Assembly (NCBI RefSeq): GCF_030315745.1
Contig: NZ_JASXSH010000017.1
Location: 1-64,000 of the forward strand
Source of the DNA: Gordonia heveisoli
GTDB taxonomy: Bacteria; Actinomycetota; Actinomycetes; Mycobacteriales; Mycobacteriaceae
Reading direction: 5' to 3'
Length of the DNA stretch: 64,000 nucleotides
Shown piece after piece: positions 1 to 7,980 of this stretch. Position numbers and translations under genes: made by a program. Each line of letters opens with the position of its first letter. Position 1 is the first letter of the stretch. A model generated the notes under the pieces. The model had not been told where the DNA came from and searched no databases. It was given only the letters and a program-made list of their open reading frames with translations.

Positions 1-95
<95 letters not shown>

Positions 96-164
96 ACTGC
101 GTTCGTGGGTATCAATAATCACCAAGTGCAGAGCGAACGCTCGGTAGTCCGATAGGTTGGGTGA

Positions 165-1007
165 GTGACCGCAACCGATGCCACCCCCGAATCCACGATC
201 TCCGTCGAACGTGACGGCGAGATCGCGATCTTCCGACTCAACCGGCCCGACCGTCTCAACGCGTTCACCACCGACATGGGCAATGCGCTGATCGCGGCTT
301 TCGATCGGACCGACGCCGACGACACGGTGCGCGCGGTGGTCGTCACCGGCACCGGCCGCGCCTTCTGTGCGGGCGCCGACCTCGGTGGTGGTGCAGACAC
401 CTTCGACTACACCGATTTCGCGCCCACCGAGGTGCCTGCCGACGAGGGGGGCAGGCTCACCCTCCGGATCTTCCGCTCGCTCAAGCCGGTCGTCTTCGCC
501 GTCAACGGCCCGGCCGCCGGCGTCGGCGTCACCATGACCCTGCCCGGTGACGCCCGAATCGCTTCGGAGGACGCCAAGTTCGGTTTCGTCTTCACCAAAC
601 GCGGACTGGTGCCGGAAGCGGCGTCGAGTTGGTTCCTGTCGCGACTGGTCAGCCTGCCCACGGCGCTCCGCTGGACGATGGGTGCCCGGATGGTGCCGGT
701 CGCCGAGGCCTTGGAACAGGGCCTCGTGCAGCGCGTGGTTCCCAAGGACGAGGTGTTGCCTGCCGCCATCGAGGCGGCGCGGGAACTGATCACCGACACC
801 TCGCCGGTGTCCGTGGCGCTGACTCGACAGTTGTTGTGGCGCATGGCGGGTGCACCCAGCCCGGAGGTGGCGCACGCGGCGGACTCCAAGGCGATCTACT
901 ACCGCGGGCAGGGCTCCGACGTCTACGAGGGTGTCACCGCGTTCCTGGAGAAGCGGCCACCCGCCTTCGGCCAGACGGTCTCGCAGGATCTGCCGGACAT
1001 CTTCTGA
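165..1007 (+). CDS. Crotonase-fold protein (enoyl-CoA hydratase/isomerase family)
   Basis: This 280-residue soluble protein starts at GTG 165. It has the crotonase core: an N-terminal RDGEIAIFRLNRPDRLNAF segment, the FCAGADL oxyanion-hole loop near residue 66, and the GPAAGVGV helix near residue 110. The positions that hold the two glutamates of classical enoyl-CoA hydratases do not carry Glu here. A single Glu lies in the LVPEAASSW motif near residue 146, as in isomerase-like family members. An enoyl-CoA isomerase, or a hydratase with altered chemistry, is therefore possible. Upstream, a TAGGTT hexamer ends six bases before the GTG, which would allow a leaderless transcript. The gene is convergent with the next one. 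Its substrate cannot be told. Confidence 0.85.
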   Translation: MTATDATPESTISVERDGEIAIFRLNRPDRLNAFTTDMGNALIAAFDRTDADDTVRAVVVTGTGRAFCAGADLGGGADTFDYTDFAPTEVPADEGGRLTLRIFRSLKPVVFAVNGPAAGVGVTMTLPGDARIASEDAKFGFVFTKRGLVPEAASSWFLSRLVSLPTALRWTMGARMVPVAEALEQGLVQRVVPKDEVLPAAIEAARELITDTSPVSVALTRQLLWRMAGAPSPEVAHAADSKAIYYRGQGSDVYEGVTAFLEKRPPAFGQTVSQDLPDIF

Positions 1008-1025
1008 TGCCGTCGGTCGCGACGG

Positions 1026-2087
1026 TCAGCGGCCGGGTCCAGGGCCGATCGTCGTAGGGGTCGGGGGAGTCTGGGCCGGGGGAGTCTGGGTCGGGGGAGT
1101 CGGGGTCAACTGGGTTGCGGGCAGGGGAACCGTGCTCAACGCGAGCGCCTTCGCCGTGATCGCGGGTTGCCGCAGCAGTCGCAGCACGGCGTCGGCGAGC
1201 GCCGTCTTGCCGGCGAGATTCGGGTGATACGACGCCGAGCCGCGCCCGAACCCGCTGATCCACGGCGCGGCCGAGCACACACCGTGCATCCGGCCGAGTC
1301 GTGACGCCGGGATCAGATTCGCCCCACCGTTCGTCGCGGCACGTGCCGTCGCCGCGGCCAGCCCGTCGAAGACGCGTCGCGCGGCGGCGGCCTCCGCGGA
1401 CGTCAGCGCCAGTCCGGGACAACTACGGTCGTGCGGACCGAGAACGGGCAGATAGTCGACGACGACCACCAGGGCTCGGGGCGCGCGCATGCGCACCGCG
1501 TCGATGATCGCGACGATCGATCGCTCGACGGCCGTATATCCGGCGGCGGTCGGTTCGGGCCGCACCGTGCGGCCCCGCGCACAGGCCGCTGCGGTGGCCG
1601 GCGCCAGTGATCCCGGCGTCGCATTCAGGCAGCCGAGTGCGAGCAGCCGACCGATGTAACCGATGTCGTTGCCGCCGGTGGTGATCGTGACGAGCCGGGT
1701 GTCGGGGGTGACGGCATCGATCTGCCGGTGTGCGGCCAGCGGCCGCTGCGGAATCCGCAGGATGTGGGCGGTGCGCGAACCCGAACAGGTGACATCGGCC
1801 AGGCGCATGCCGAGCGCGTGCGCCACCTGGTGGGGGTAGTTGTCCCGGGCGCGCTGGCACGGGTTCGGCGGGGTCGTCAGCTCCGGCCCGGCGGCATAGG
1901 AACTACCCAATGCAACATACTGCTGCCCGGCGAAGATCAGCGGCGCCAGGTCGGCGGCCGAAACCACCTGTCGCACCGGCGGACTCGACTGCGGGATCAC
2001 CGACGACGAGGTGATGACGACGCCGAGTACGGCGGCCAGCACGGCCATGACGATGGCATACGTCGATCGCCCCCGCGGAGATGTCAT
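1026..2087 (-). CDS. Secreted SGNH/GDSL-type hydrolase
   Basis: This is a 353-residue exported hydrolase. I place the start at ATG 2087 because MTSPRGRSTYAIVMAVLAAV gives a normal signal/anchor sequence, whereas the longer reading frame adds arginine-rich sequence. The SGNH blocks are present: block I in VALGSSYAAG (nucleophile Ser), block III in TTGGNDIGYIG (Gly/Asn oxyanion residues), and block V near the C-terminus in SYHPNLAGKTALAD (catalytic His). The last ~40 residues are a Pro/Thr-rich tail of PTPPTQTPP type, as in cell-wall-spanning proteins. The likely role is esterase or lipase action on envelope or external acyl esters. The substrate is unknown. It stands alone, between genes on the opposite strand. 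Confidence 0.85.
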   Translation of the reverse strand: MTSPRGRSTYAIVMAVLAAVLGVVITSSSVIPQSSPPVRQVVSAADLAPLIFAGQQYVALGSSYAAGPELTTPPNPCQRARDNYPHQVAHALGMRLADVTCSGSRTAHILRIPQRPLAAHRQIDAVTPDTRLVTITTGGNDIGYIGRLLALGCLNATPGSLAPATAAACARGRTVRPEPTAAGYTAVERSIVAIIDAVRMRAPRALVVVVDYLPVLGPHDRSCPGLALTSAEAAAARRVFDGLAAATARAATNGGANLIPASRLGRMHGVCSAAPWISGFGRGSASYHPNLAGKTALADAVLRLLRQPAITAKALALSTVPLPATQLTPTPPTQTPPAQTPPTPTTIGPGPGR

Positions 2088-2179
2088 CCCGCAAGTTTCA
2101 CACATCCGGGGTGGGTTGCGCCGATCGCGTACCCCGACGGATGGGTGGTGTGGCGCACGTCGGCCATAGACTGACTTTC

Positions 2180-2563
2180 GTGACCCGATCGTCCGACGCC
2201 GAGCAGCCACGCGCCGCTGCGTCGATCGCCGACATCGTGGCGTCGGCGCTGCTGTGGGTGGTGCAGGCGATCGTCGGGGTGCTGTCCGTTCCGGCTGCCG
2301 CGATCACCGTGATGGGGACGTCGAACTGCAGCACCTTCGAGGGTGACGGCTATGCGTCATGTGGTGGGGACGGCTGGATCCGGGCAGCGGTGTGGACCGG
2401 CGGCATCAGTGCGACGATCCTACTCATCGCGTGCTCCTATGTCATCGTCCGCCGCCTGCGCGCCGGCCATCGCGCCAGCCCGATGGCGGCGCTGTTCTGT
2501 GTGGCGCAGCTCGTGATGATTCCGATCGTCATGGTGATCGGGGCTCAGTCCGGCCCGGTGTGA
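2180..2563 (+). CDS. Small predicted membrane protein of unknown function
   Basis: A protein of about 127 residues from GTG 2180; an ATG further upstream would overlap the start region of the divergent hydrolase and add an arginine-rich leader. Three hydrophobic stretches are visible: IVASALLWVVQAIVGVLSV, a central WTGGISATILLIACSYVIV, and a C-terminal MAALFCVAQLVMIPIVMV. The loop between the first two carries two cysteines (NCSTF and ASCGG) that could form an extracytoplasmic disulfide. I do not recognise a family. It ends five bases before the convergent acyltransferase gene. Confidence 0.7.
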   Translation: MTRSSDAEQPRAAASIADIVASALLWVVQAIVGVLSVPAAAITVMGTSNCSTFEGDGYASCGGDGWIRAAVWTGGISATILLIACSYVIVRRLRAGHRASPMAALFCVAQLVMIPIVMVIGAQSGPV

Positions 2564-2568
2564 GTAGC

Positions 2569-4023
2569 TCAGGCGGCCGCGGCGGCTTGTTTGCGCAACA
2601 CGACGGCGGCCGAGACGATCAGCAGGAGTGCGGTCGCGATGACGACGTTTCCGAGCAGCGACTGATCCAGGAGGCGTAGAGCCACACCGACAACCAGCGC
2701 GCCGACACCGACCAGCAGTGATCGTGTCCCGTTCTGCGCCCGCCAGTCCAGGGTGCCCCGGCCGGTGGTGATGAGGCTGATCGGGCTGCGTCGCAGTACT
2801 TCGACGATGAACACGGTCAGCACCACTGTCATCGCGAAGGACAGCAGCATGCGTGGCCACGGCGCGATGTTCAGGTGGGCGTCGATGGTCGGCAGCAGTG
2901 CGCTGAGCGCGAGTGCATGCGCCAGGTAGATGCCGAAGGATCGGTCGGCGGCGGTGCGCATGAAATTGTCGGCGACCGACCCGGGGCGCCTGCGGTCCTG
3001 CCACAGCGTTCCGAGGCAGTACAAGATCGCGATGATCGCGATGTAGGCGAAGGCGTTGTGGACGAGGAAGACATTGGAGGCGCGCTCGATGTCGATGCCG
3101 AGGTCGACTTCGTGCACGAAGTAGACAACCGTCGCGACTACGACGACCAGCGACGACGCGATCACCGGCCACCGGAACCGCGACATGAACGACTGGAAGG
3201 CGGGGAAGTGCATCGCGGCCACGCAGCCGACCAGGATGTAGAGGATGTAGGGGAGGATCGTCACCTCGATGTGATTGACGACGACGCGCAGCGGACTGTC
3301 GATGAGGTGCCACCGCCACGGGCCGGTGATGGCGTGCAGCAGCAGGAAATGGAATGCGGCCGCGGCCGCGAGCAGGTAGCGGTGGTAACCCCAGGTTCGG
3401 CGCAGCACCCACAGGATCAGCGGGAACACCGCATAGATCTGCATACTCACCGACAGGAAATACAGGTGGTACATCGCGTGACCGAGGACGAGGTCGTAGC
3501 CGATGCTCTTGATCGCCTCGGTGATGGTCGCGGCCGAATCGGCGATCGCGCGAAGATCGGCCCATCCGCCGCCGAGGTAGCGGTTGTAGAACCAATAGAA
3601 GAACGTCCAGGTCACGAACGGCAGGCCGATGAGTTTGTAGCGGCGACGCCAGAACGTCGTCGCCTTCAGCTCGCGATCGCGGTACTGGTAGGTCAGCACG
3701 AAGCCGGTCAGGGCGAAGAATGAGTCGCGCGTGTAGCGCAGCAGCATGCCCAGCGCGCCGGTCGACATCGTCACCAAGGCCGGGACGACCAGAATGATGT
3801 GGTCGAGGATGACCGACGCGAAGGTAACCAGCCGGACGAAGTCGATCTGGTAGAGGTGCTTATCCGGTTTCGGCGTCTGCTTGACCGCGTCGGTGCTCGT
3901 CGCGGTGGACACGCGCCCGGGGTTCGTCGACTTGTCGGTATTCGCCGCTACGGTGGATTGTGCGGGGTCGTCGTCGGGAGCCGTCGCAACTTGTTCGGTG
4001 ACGATGACCGGCCTCCGCTCCAC
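2569..4023 (-). CDS. Membrane acyltransferase, acyltransferase family 3
   Basis: A 484-residue polytopic membrane protein. After a ~60-residue hydrophilic N-terminus comes the family signature LYQIDFVRLVTFASVILDHI, in which the conserved D/R and H lie in and after the first helix. About ten hydrophobic segments follow, including LYFLSVSMQIYAVFPLILWVL. This is the layout of acyltransferase-3 proteins that O-acylate surface sugars, lipids or peptidoglycan-linked molecules at the membrane. The acceptor cannot be deduced. The start MERRPVIVTEQ at 4023 is kept. The gene stands alone, convergent with the small membrane protein gene. Confidence 0.85.
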   Translation of the reverse strand: MERRPVIVTEQVATAPDDDPAQSTVAANTDKSTNPGRVSTATSTDAVKQTPKPDKHLYQIDFVRLVTFASVILDHIILVVPALVTMSTGALGMLLRYTRDSFFALTGFVLTYQYRDRELKATTFWRRRYKLIGLPFVTWTFFYWFYNRYLGGGWADLRAIADSAATITEAIKSIGYDLVLGHAMYHLYFLSVSMQIYAVFPLILWVLRRTWGYHRYLLAAAAAFHFLLLHAITGPWRWHLIDSPLRVVVNHIEVTILPYILYILVGCVAAMHFPAFQSFMSRFRWPVIASSLVVVVATVVYFVHEVDLGIDIERASNVFLVHNAFAYIAIIAILYCLGTLWQDRRRPGSVADNFMRTAADRSFGIYLAHALALSALLPTIDAHLNIAPWPRMLLSFAMTVVLTVFIVEVLRRSPISLITTGRGTLDWRAQNGTRSLLVGVGALVVGVALRLLDQSLLGNVVIATALLLIVSAAVVLRKQAAAAA

Positions 4024-4357
4024 TCATAACCTGGGAAATGTTCATCCCCCGGACAGCTCGCGGGAAGGTTACCCCGTCAAGCTGTGAGCGTCTTCTCAGG
4101 TCCCCGGCCGCAACGGCGGCCGGGCGGATCGACAGGTCGGAGGACGGTGACGATTCCCGGGGACCTGTCGAAATTGTCTGCCGAAATTCACTTGTCCCTG
4201 ACCTGGGCGTTTCGTTAGCGTCATCGCCCGGACCGAGGATCGTCCTGGTTCCGACCTCACACAACAAGACGTCACACAACAAGGCGTCACACAACAACTA
4301 GACATCAACCACAGCAAGTACCGAGCACGACACACAGAGAGAGGAGGTGAGGCGCCC
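4024..4357. other. Non-coding region with two inverted repeats and a periodic repeat
   Basis: No convincing gene is seen between the acyltransferase start and the small ORF at 4358. The region holds a GC-rich hairpin (9-bp arms 4103-4111 and 4116-4124, loop aacg), a wider inverted repeat (9-bp arms 4130-4138 and 4162-4170), and the triplicated 11-mer at 4257-4297. Both divergent promoters must lie here. The paired arms could also belong to a structured leader RNA of the HNH unit. I do not recognise a riboswitch class. Confidence 0.5.
4257..4297 (+). repeat. Three direct copies of an 11-mer at 15-base period
   Basis: TCACACAACAA occurs exactly at 4257-4267, 4272-4282 and 4287-4297, separated by GACG and GGCG. 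The 15-base period would put successive copies about 1.5 helical turns apart. It is also five codons, so a frame through it reads as a five-residue repeat, but no convincing gene covers it. Its AC-rich, G-poor make-up stands out from the surroundings. It lies about 60 bases before the ribosome binding site of the small ORF. Confidence 0.8.
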
Positions 4358-4474
4358 GTGTCCACCTGCGAACACCGAGATCTCGACGAACACGTCTATC
4401 TGGGCGACCGGTCGTCACAACAGACGAATCGCGCCCACCACGCCGACCTCCTCGGAACGGTCATCGACGACTGA
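4358..4474 (+). CDS. Small ORF of 38 codons upstream of the HNH gene
   Basis: GTG 4358 is preceded at a good distance by a strong GAGGAGGTGA ribosome binding site at 4341-4350, and the frame closes with TGA at 4472. The 38-residue product begins VSTCEHRDLDEHVYLGD and ends HHADLLGTVIDD. It is acidic and hydrophilic, with one Cys and four His. It ends 51 bases before the HNH nuclease start. It could be a real microprotein co-transcribed with the nuclease or a leader peptide controlling it. I do not recognise a family. The good ribosome binding site is the main argument that it is translated. Confidence 0.55.
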   Translation: MSTCEHRDLDEHVYLGDRSSQQTNRAHHADLLGTVIDD

Positions 4475-4525
4475 TCCGGCGAGGGGCGGCGCACCAGGAG
4501 TTCGCCACCTTCTCGAGGAGTAGTC

Positions 4526-5023
4526 ATGACCATTTTCGTCACCAACGCCGGATTGCAGATACTTGCGCGTGTCACCTGGCGCCGCGCCGCCGTCCTGCTG
4601 ACCACCGAGGTCGCCCGCAACGTCGAGGGAACTCCGCTGGTGCGGGTGGTGCGTTCGCCCACTCTCACGCTGCCGATCCACCAGGTGGTGGCGATCAAAC
4701 GCAACGCCTACCGGCCCTACGCAGGCAAATCGATGGATTCCTACGCGTCGTCGCCGACGATCCTGCGACGTGACCAGTGGATCTGCGGCTACTGCGAGGG
4801 GCCGGCCGACACGGTCGACCACATCATGCCGCGGTCGCGTGGCGGACCCAGCAGCTACGGCAATCAGATCGCCGCCTGCCGGTCGTGCAATGGATTCAAG
4901 GCCGACCGCACCCCACGGGAGGCCGGGATGGCGCTGCGGCACGCACCGTTCGTCTATGACCCATGGGCCGCGGACCAGAAAGAAGTGTGGGAACTGTTCA
5001 CCCTGCGGCCGGCGACTGCCTGA
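4526..5023 (+). CDS. HNH endonuclease
   Basis: A 165-residue protein starting at ATG 4526 behind CGAGGAGTAG. The HNH/zinc-finger module occupies roughly residues 85-130: ICGYC supplies the first Cys pair, VDHIMPRSRGG is the central HNH strand with the catalytic His, and NQIAACRSCNGFKADRTP gives the Asn, the second Cys pair and the closing helix. The N-terminal ~80 residues carry the RRAAVLLTTEVARNV and VRSPTLTLPIHQVVAIKR pattern of free-standing actinobacterial HNH proteins. No restriction-modification partner, phage terminase or intron is nearby. The cellular role is unknown; it is probably not a homing enzyme. Confidence 0.85.
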   Translation: MTIFVTNAGLQILARVTWRRAAVLLTTEVARNVEGTPLVRVVRSPTLTLPIHQVVAIKRNAYRPYAGKSMDSYASSPTILRRDQWICGYCEGPADTVDHIMPRSRGGPSSYGNQIAACRSCNGFKADRTPREAGMALRHAPFVYDPWAADQKEVWELFTLRPATA

Positions 5024-5036
5024 GCCCCTTCGACGC

Positions 5037-5720
5037 TCAGGTCGGCAGCGGGTCGGAGTTGCGGGCCTTGAGCAGCAGGGTCATCTGACCGATCTCGTTG
5101 CCTTGATCGCCGATCATCGTCAGTGCGAGCTGTTTGGTCGCGGTGCCCGCCTGGTCGCTGTTGTAGGCGGCCTGGGCCATGCTCAGACCGCCACGATGGT
5201 GCCGGATCATCAGCTGCAGGAAACAGACCTCGGCGTCCCGGCCGGTCGACGAACTCAATCGACCCAGATCGTCGATGCTGGCCATCCCGGGCATCGGCGG
5301 TGCGTCCGGATCGGTGACGGCCTGCTGGGGCGCGCCATGCTGGTGCCTGCCCGCAGGCGCGGCGTCGGCCATCCATGCCATCGGGGTGGTCGGGGTCAGC
5401 GGCTCGTCGTACAACTGCAGCCATCCGCGCATCGTCGCCGTCTCGGCGGTCTGGGTGAGGACCAGCCGGTCGGCGAAGACCCGAATCTCCTCCGAGACAC
5501 CCGGCAGTCCGGAAACGGTGCGGGCCATCAGCAGTGCCTGATCGTGGTGGGTCGACATGTCCTGGGCGAAACCGATGTCGACGTTGCTCAGGCCAGGCGG
5601 GTGGTCGGCCTGGTGGCTCTGCCAGGCCGCGCCGGCCACCGCGCCGATCGCGAGGACCAGCACCGCGACGACGGCGACGCCGGCCCCGCGGAGCAGATTG
5701 GGTATCGAGGTGTCGCTCAT
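5037..5720 (-). CDS. DUF305 family secreted/membrane-anchored protein
   Basis: A 227-residue protein. The start at ATG 5720 gives MSDTSIPNLLRG followed by a single hydrophobic segment (VAVVAVLVLAIGAVAGAAW). DUF305 is ferritin-like and rich in His and Met: FAQDMSTHHDQALLMA near residue 55 and LQLMIRHHRGGLSMAQAA near residue 170 are the paired HH helices. Such proteins are often found beside metal-handling genes, but no metal is known here. The ATG overlaps the stop of the LVIVD gene (ATGA), so the two are translationally coupled and probably work together outside the membrane. The 3' end is 13 bases from the convergent HNH gene. Confidence 0.85.
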   Translation of the reverse strand: MSDTSIPNLLRGAGVAVVAVLVLAIGAVAGAAWQSHQADHPPGLSNVDIGFAQDMSTHHDQALLMARTVSGLPGVSEEIRVFADRLVLTQTAETATMRGWLQLYDEPLTPTTPMAWMADAAPAGRHQHGAPQQAVTDPDAPPMPGMASIDDLGRLSSSTGRDAEVCFLQLMIRHHRGGLSMAQAAYNSDQAGTATKQLALTMIGDQGNEIGQMTLLLKARNSDPLPT

Positions 5721-7312
5721 CCGATCGTGGTGTCCTGATTCGCCGGTGGTGTGTACACCCGCCGACTCAGGTTCAGGGCGTAGAAGCCGCCGTCGGAGCA
5801 GGTCGTCCAGATCTGGTTGCCGTGCCAGGTCGGCGGTGAGAAACACCAGTCGGTGGCCATGTCACCGCCGACGACCATCCCGACACGCGGTCCGATCATC
5901 TGCGGCAACGACACCTTGCCGTTGAGGATGGCCATACCCAGACTCAGGAATTCGACAGCCGGTACTCCGGAGAGCGAGCCGAGCACATGCGGTGAGTTGG
6001 GCAGCTGGGCGACGGTCGCGCCCTTCTGGGCCGGCGGGTTGTAGTAGCCGATCTCGCGGATCTTGCGCACATTCTTGATGTCGAAGACCCGGATGCCCGA
6101 GGATTCCCACGAACAGGCCAGGGCGGTGGGGTCGTCAGGGCGATCGACGGTGCAGTAGTGCGGATTGCTGTTGAACACGCTGCCGCCCATCCCTGACCGG
6201 AAGTTGGTGTCGAGGTTCTTGGGCAGATTGATCTCCAGCTTGATCTGGGCGACGTAGTCGGGCTTGTTCACCTTCGTCACGTCGAAGATCTTCACGCCGC
6301 CGGATCCGAGTTCGTCCACGGTCACGATGTGCGGCCGACCGCGGTAGGTCACCGGGATGGTGTGCTGGTTGACCTGACCGTCGGGCCAGAGGTACGCGGC
6401 CACATGCGGTACCTGCGGGTAGGGGGCACGGCGTTGCACCGCACTGATGTCGAGGACGGTGACCCCGGCCGCGTTGGAGATGTACATGCGGTTGCCGTCC
6501 GGGGTGATGCCGAAGCCGTGTCCGACGAACGCCTGCAGACCCTGCCAGATGACGCGCGGGACGGCGGGGTTGGCGATGTCGATCGCCGACAGATGCCCCG
6601 GCCAGATCCCCGACGCCCAGTAGGTGCGCCCGTCGGGGGAGAAGCCGCCCTCGTGGGAGGTGAACGGCAGCGGGGTCCGGGTGCCGACGACTTTGTTGAG
6701 CAGACGCGGATGCGCGCAGTCGGAGATGTCGTAGACGGCGAAGAAGCCGCCGCCCCACAGCAGTGGGACGGATGTCGCGGCGAGAAGTTTGCGCTTCTTG
6801 TTGACCTTCAGGGTCTCCCAGGTACCGCCGCGCATCGCGGTGTCCTTGAGCGAGCCGACGATCCGCGGGGCGCGGGGATTCGACGAGTCGACGACCTGCA
6901 CGCCCGGCTGCGACATGAAATTGTCGCCGGGGAAGAGGCTGCCGGTGTAGCTGCAGTGATCGAAGGTCGCCGACACGATGCCGCCGCCGGAACCACGGAC
7001 ATTGCCGACCTTGGTCATATTGCAGCGGTAGCCGGCGCGGCTGCGGCCGGAGTTGCGATCCTCGGCGCTCACATCTCCCTGCAGACCGCGTTCGGGAAGC
7101 GAGCCGGGACCGCAGTCGGCACGCGGGACTGCCGTCTCGGAGATGTTCGGGAAGAAGTGGTTGCCTGCGTCTGCCGGGGCGCTGGAGAAGCTGAGGGTGG
7201 TCGCGGTGAGCGCGACGCCGACGACGAAGACGCCGAGGGTGCGCAGTGGCCGACGTTTCCGGCGGCTGTGATTCGGCGACACCCCTGGCATCAGCCTGAC
7301 AAATTCCCCCAT
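5717..7312 (-). CDS. Secreted LVIVD-repeat beta-propeller protein
   Basis: A 531-residue exported protein. Residues 20-50 (RRPLRTLGVFVVGVALTATT ending at ADA) form a signal peptide. The mature part contains repeated strands of the LVIVD type at about 75-residue spacing: VQVVDSSNPRAPRIVG, FAVYDISDCAHPRLL, LSAIDIANPAVPRVI, VTVLDISAVQR, VKIFDVTKVNKPDYV and IRVFDIKNVRKIREI. These would build a beta-propeller. Several Cys are present, consistent with disulfides outside the cytoplasm. It is the first gene of a coupled pair with the DUF305 gene, which overlaps it by four bases. A role in surface binding or scaffolding is inferred; no enzymatic motif is seen. Confidence 0.8.
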   Translation of the reverse strand: MGEFVRLMPGVSPNHSRRKRRPLRTLGVFVVGVALTATTLSFSSAPADAGNHFFPNISETAVPRADCGPGSLPERGLQGDVSAEDRNSGRSRAGYRCNMTKVGNVRGSGGGIVSATFDHCSYTGSLFPGDNFMSQPGVQVVDSSNPRAPRIVGSLKDTAMRGGTWETLKVNKKRKLLAATSVPLLWGGGFFAVYDISDCAHPRLLNKVVGTRTPLPFTSHEGGFSPDGRTYWASGIWPGHLSAIDIANPAVPRVIWQGLQAFVGHGFGITPDGNRMYISNAAGVTVLDISAVQRRAPYPQVPHVAAYLWPDGQVNQHTIPVTYRGRPHIVTVDELGSGGVKIFDVTKVNKPDYVAQIKLEINLPKNLDTNFRSGMGGSVFNSNPHYCTVDRPDDPTALACSWESSGIRVFDIKNVRKIREIGYYNPPAQKGATVAQLPNSPHVLGSLSGVPAVEFLSLGMAILNGKVSLPQMIGPRVGMVVGGDMATDWCFSPPTWHGNQIWTTCSDGGFYALNLSRRVYTPPANQDTTIG

Positions 7313-7427
7313 GAAACCCCACCCCCACGATCAGTCGGATATGACTGGGATCACAGCCTAGGCTTCGCCTCCGACAGCCGGGGCGGGTTCGCCGAAAGTG
7401 CGCTCGCCGACAGAGCGACGCAGCTGG

Positions 7428-7943
7428 TCAGCCGACGTGCGGCGTATCGACCGCCAGCCGCTGCTTCACCAGATCGAGGTTGGCCTGCATACTGGCCCGC
7501 CAGTCGCCCATGCGACGAGCGATGATCTGCGCCTCCCGGTCGGGTCGGGTGGCGATGATCTCGGCCAGCGGCGACGATCCGGGCCCCAGCCGCGCCCACT
7601 GGCGGACGACGACCCCGCGCGGGGTCGGGTCGATCTCGAATGCCCAGGTGGCCCACGGGCCGGTCGTCGCGCTGCCCGCGGTCCAGACGAATCGGCGTTC
7701 CGGCTCGACCTCGACGATCTCGCACTCCACCGTCCAGGTGCCGCGCAGTTCGGACGAGTTGGTGCCGAGGAATCGTGCGCCGACCGCGATCTGCTGCGCC
7801 GGTCCCACCCATTCGACACCGACGAGCTCACCGTCGGTGTGGGTGGGCAGCGCGATGTCGGTGACGATCTCCCACACGCTGCGCGGCTCGACGTCGCCGA
7901 GCTTCTCCGACACCTCGACGGTGGGTGCGTCGCGATAGCGCAT
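7428..7943 (-). CDS. SRPBCC (START-like) family protein
   Basis: A 171-residue soluble protein from ATG 7943. The start is chosen because MRYRDAPTVEVSEKLGDVEP begins exactly where the fold begins. The pattern is that of polyketide-cyclase/START-like SRPBCC proteins: VWEIVTDIALPTH helix, VEWVGPAQQIAVGARFLGTN strand-turn, WTVECEIVEVEPERRFVWTAG and a long C-terminal helix (DWRASMQANLDLVKQRL). Proteins of this type bind hydrophobic ligands in a helix-grip cavity. It lies 37 bases downstream of the MFS gene on the same strand, so it is probably the second gene of that operon. The ligand is unknown. Confidence 0.8.
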   Translation of the reverse strand: MRYRDAPTVEVSEKLGDVEPRSVWEIVTDIALPTHTDGELVGVEWVGPAQQIAVGARFLGTNSSELRGTWTVECEIVEVEPERRFVWTAGSATTGPWATWAFEIDPTPRGVVVRQWARLGPGSSPLAEIIATRPDREAQIIARRMGDWRASMQANLDLVKQRLAVDTPHVG

Positions 7944-7980
7944 CAGGACTCCTCGGATCGTGCGGGACAGATCGGTGTCT

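Noticed and set aside
4257-4297. Short direct repeats that might be a CRISPR array
   Set aside because: Units are 11 bases with 4-base spacers at a 15-base period, far shorter than CRISPR repeats and spacers, and no cas gene is present.
4096-4365. A Cys-rich minus-strand frame across the HNH upstream region
   Set aside because: Its Cys-rich stretch is just the 15-base repeat read in reverse; no ribosome site, and it overlaps the hairpins.
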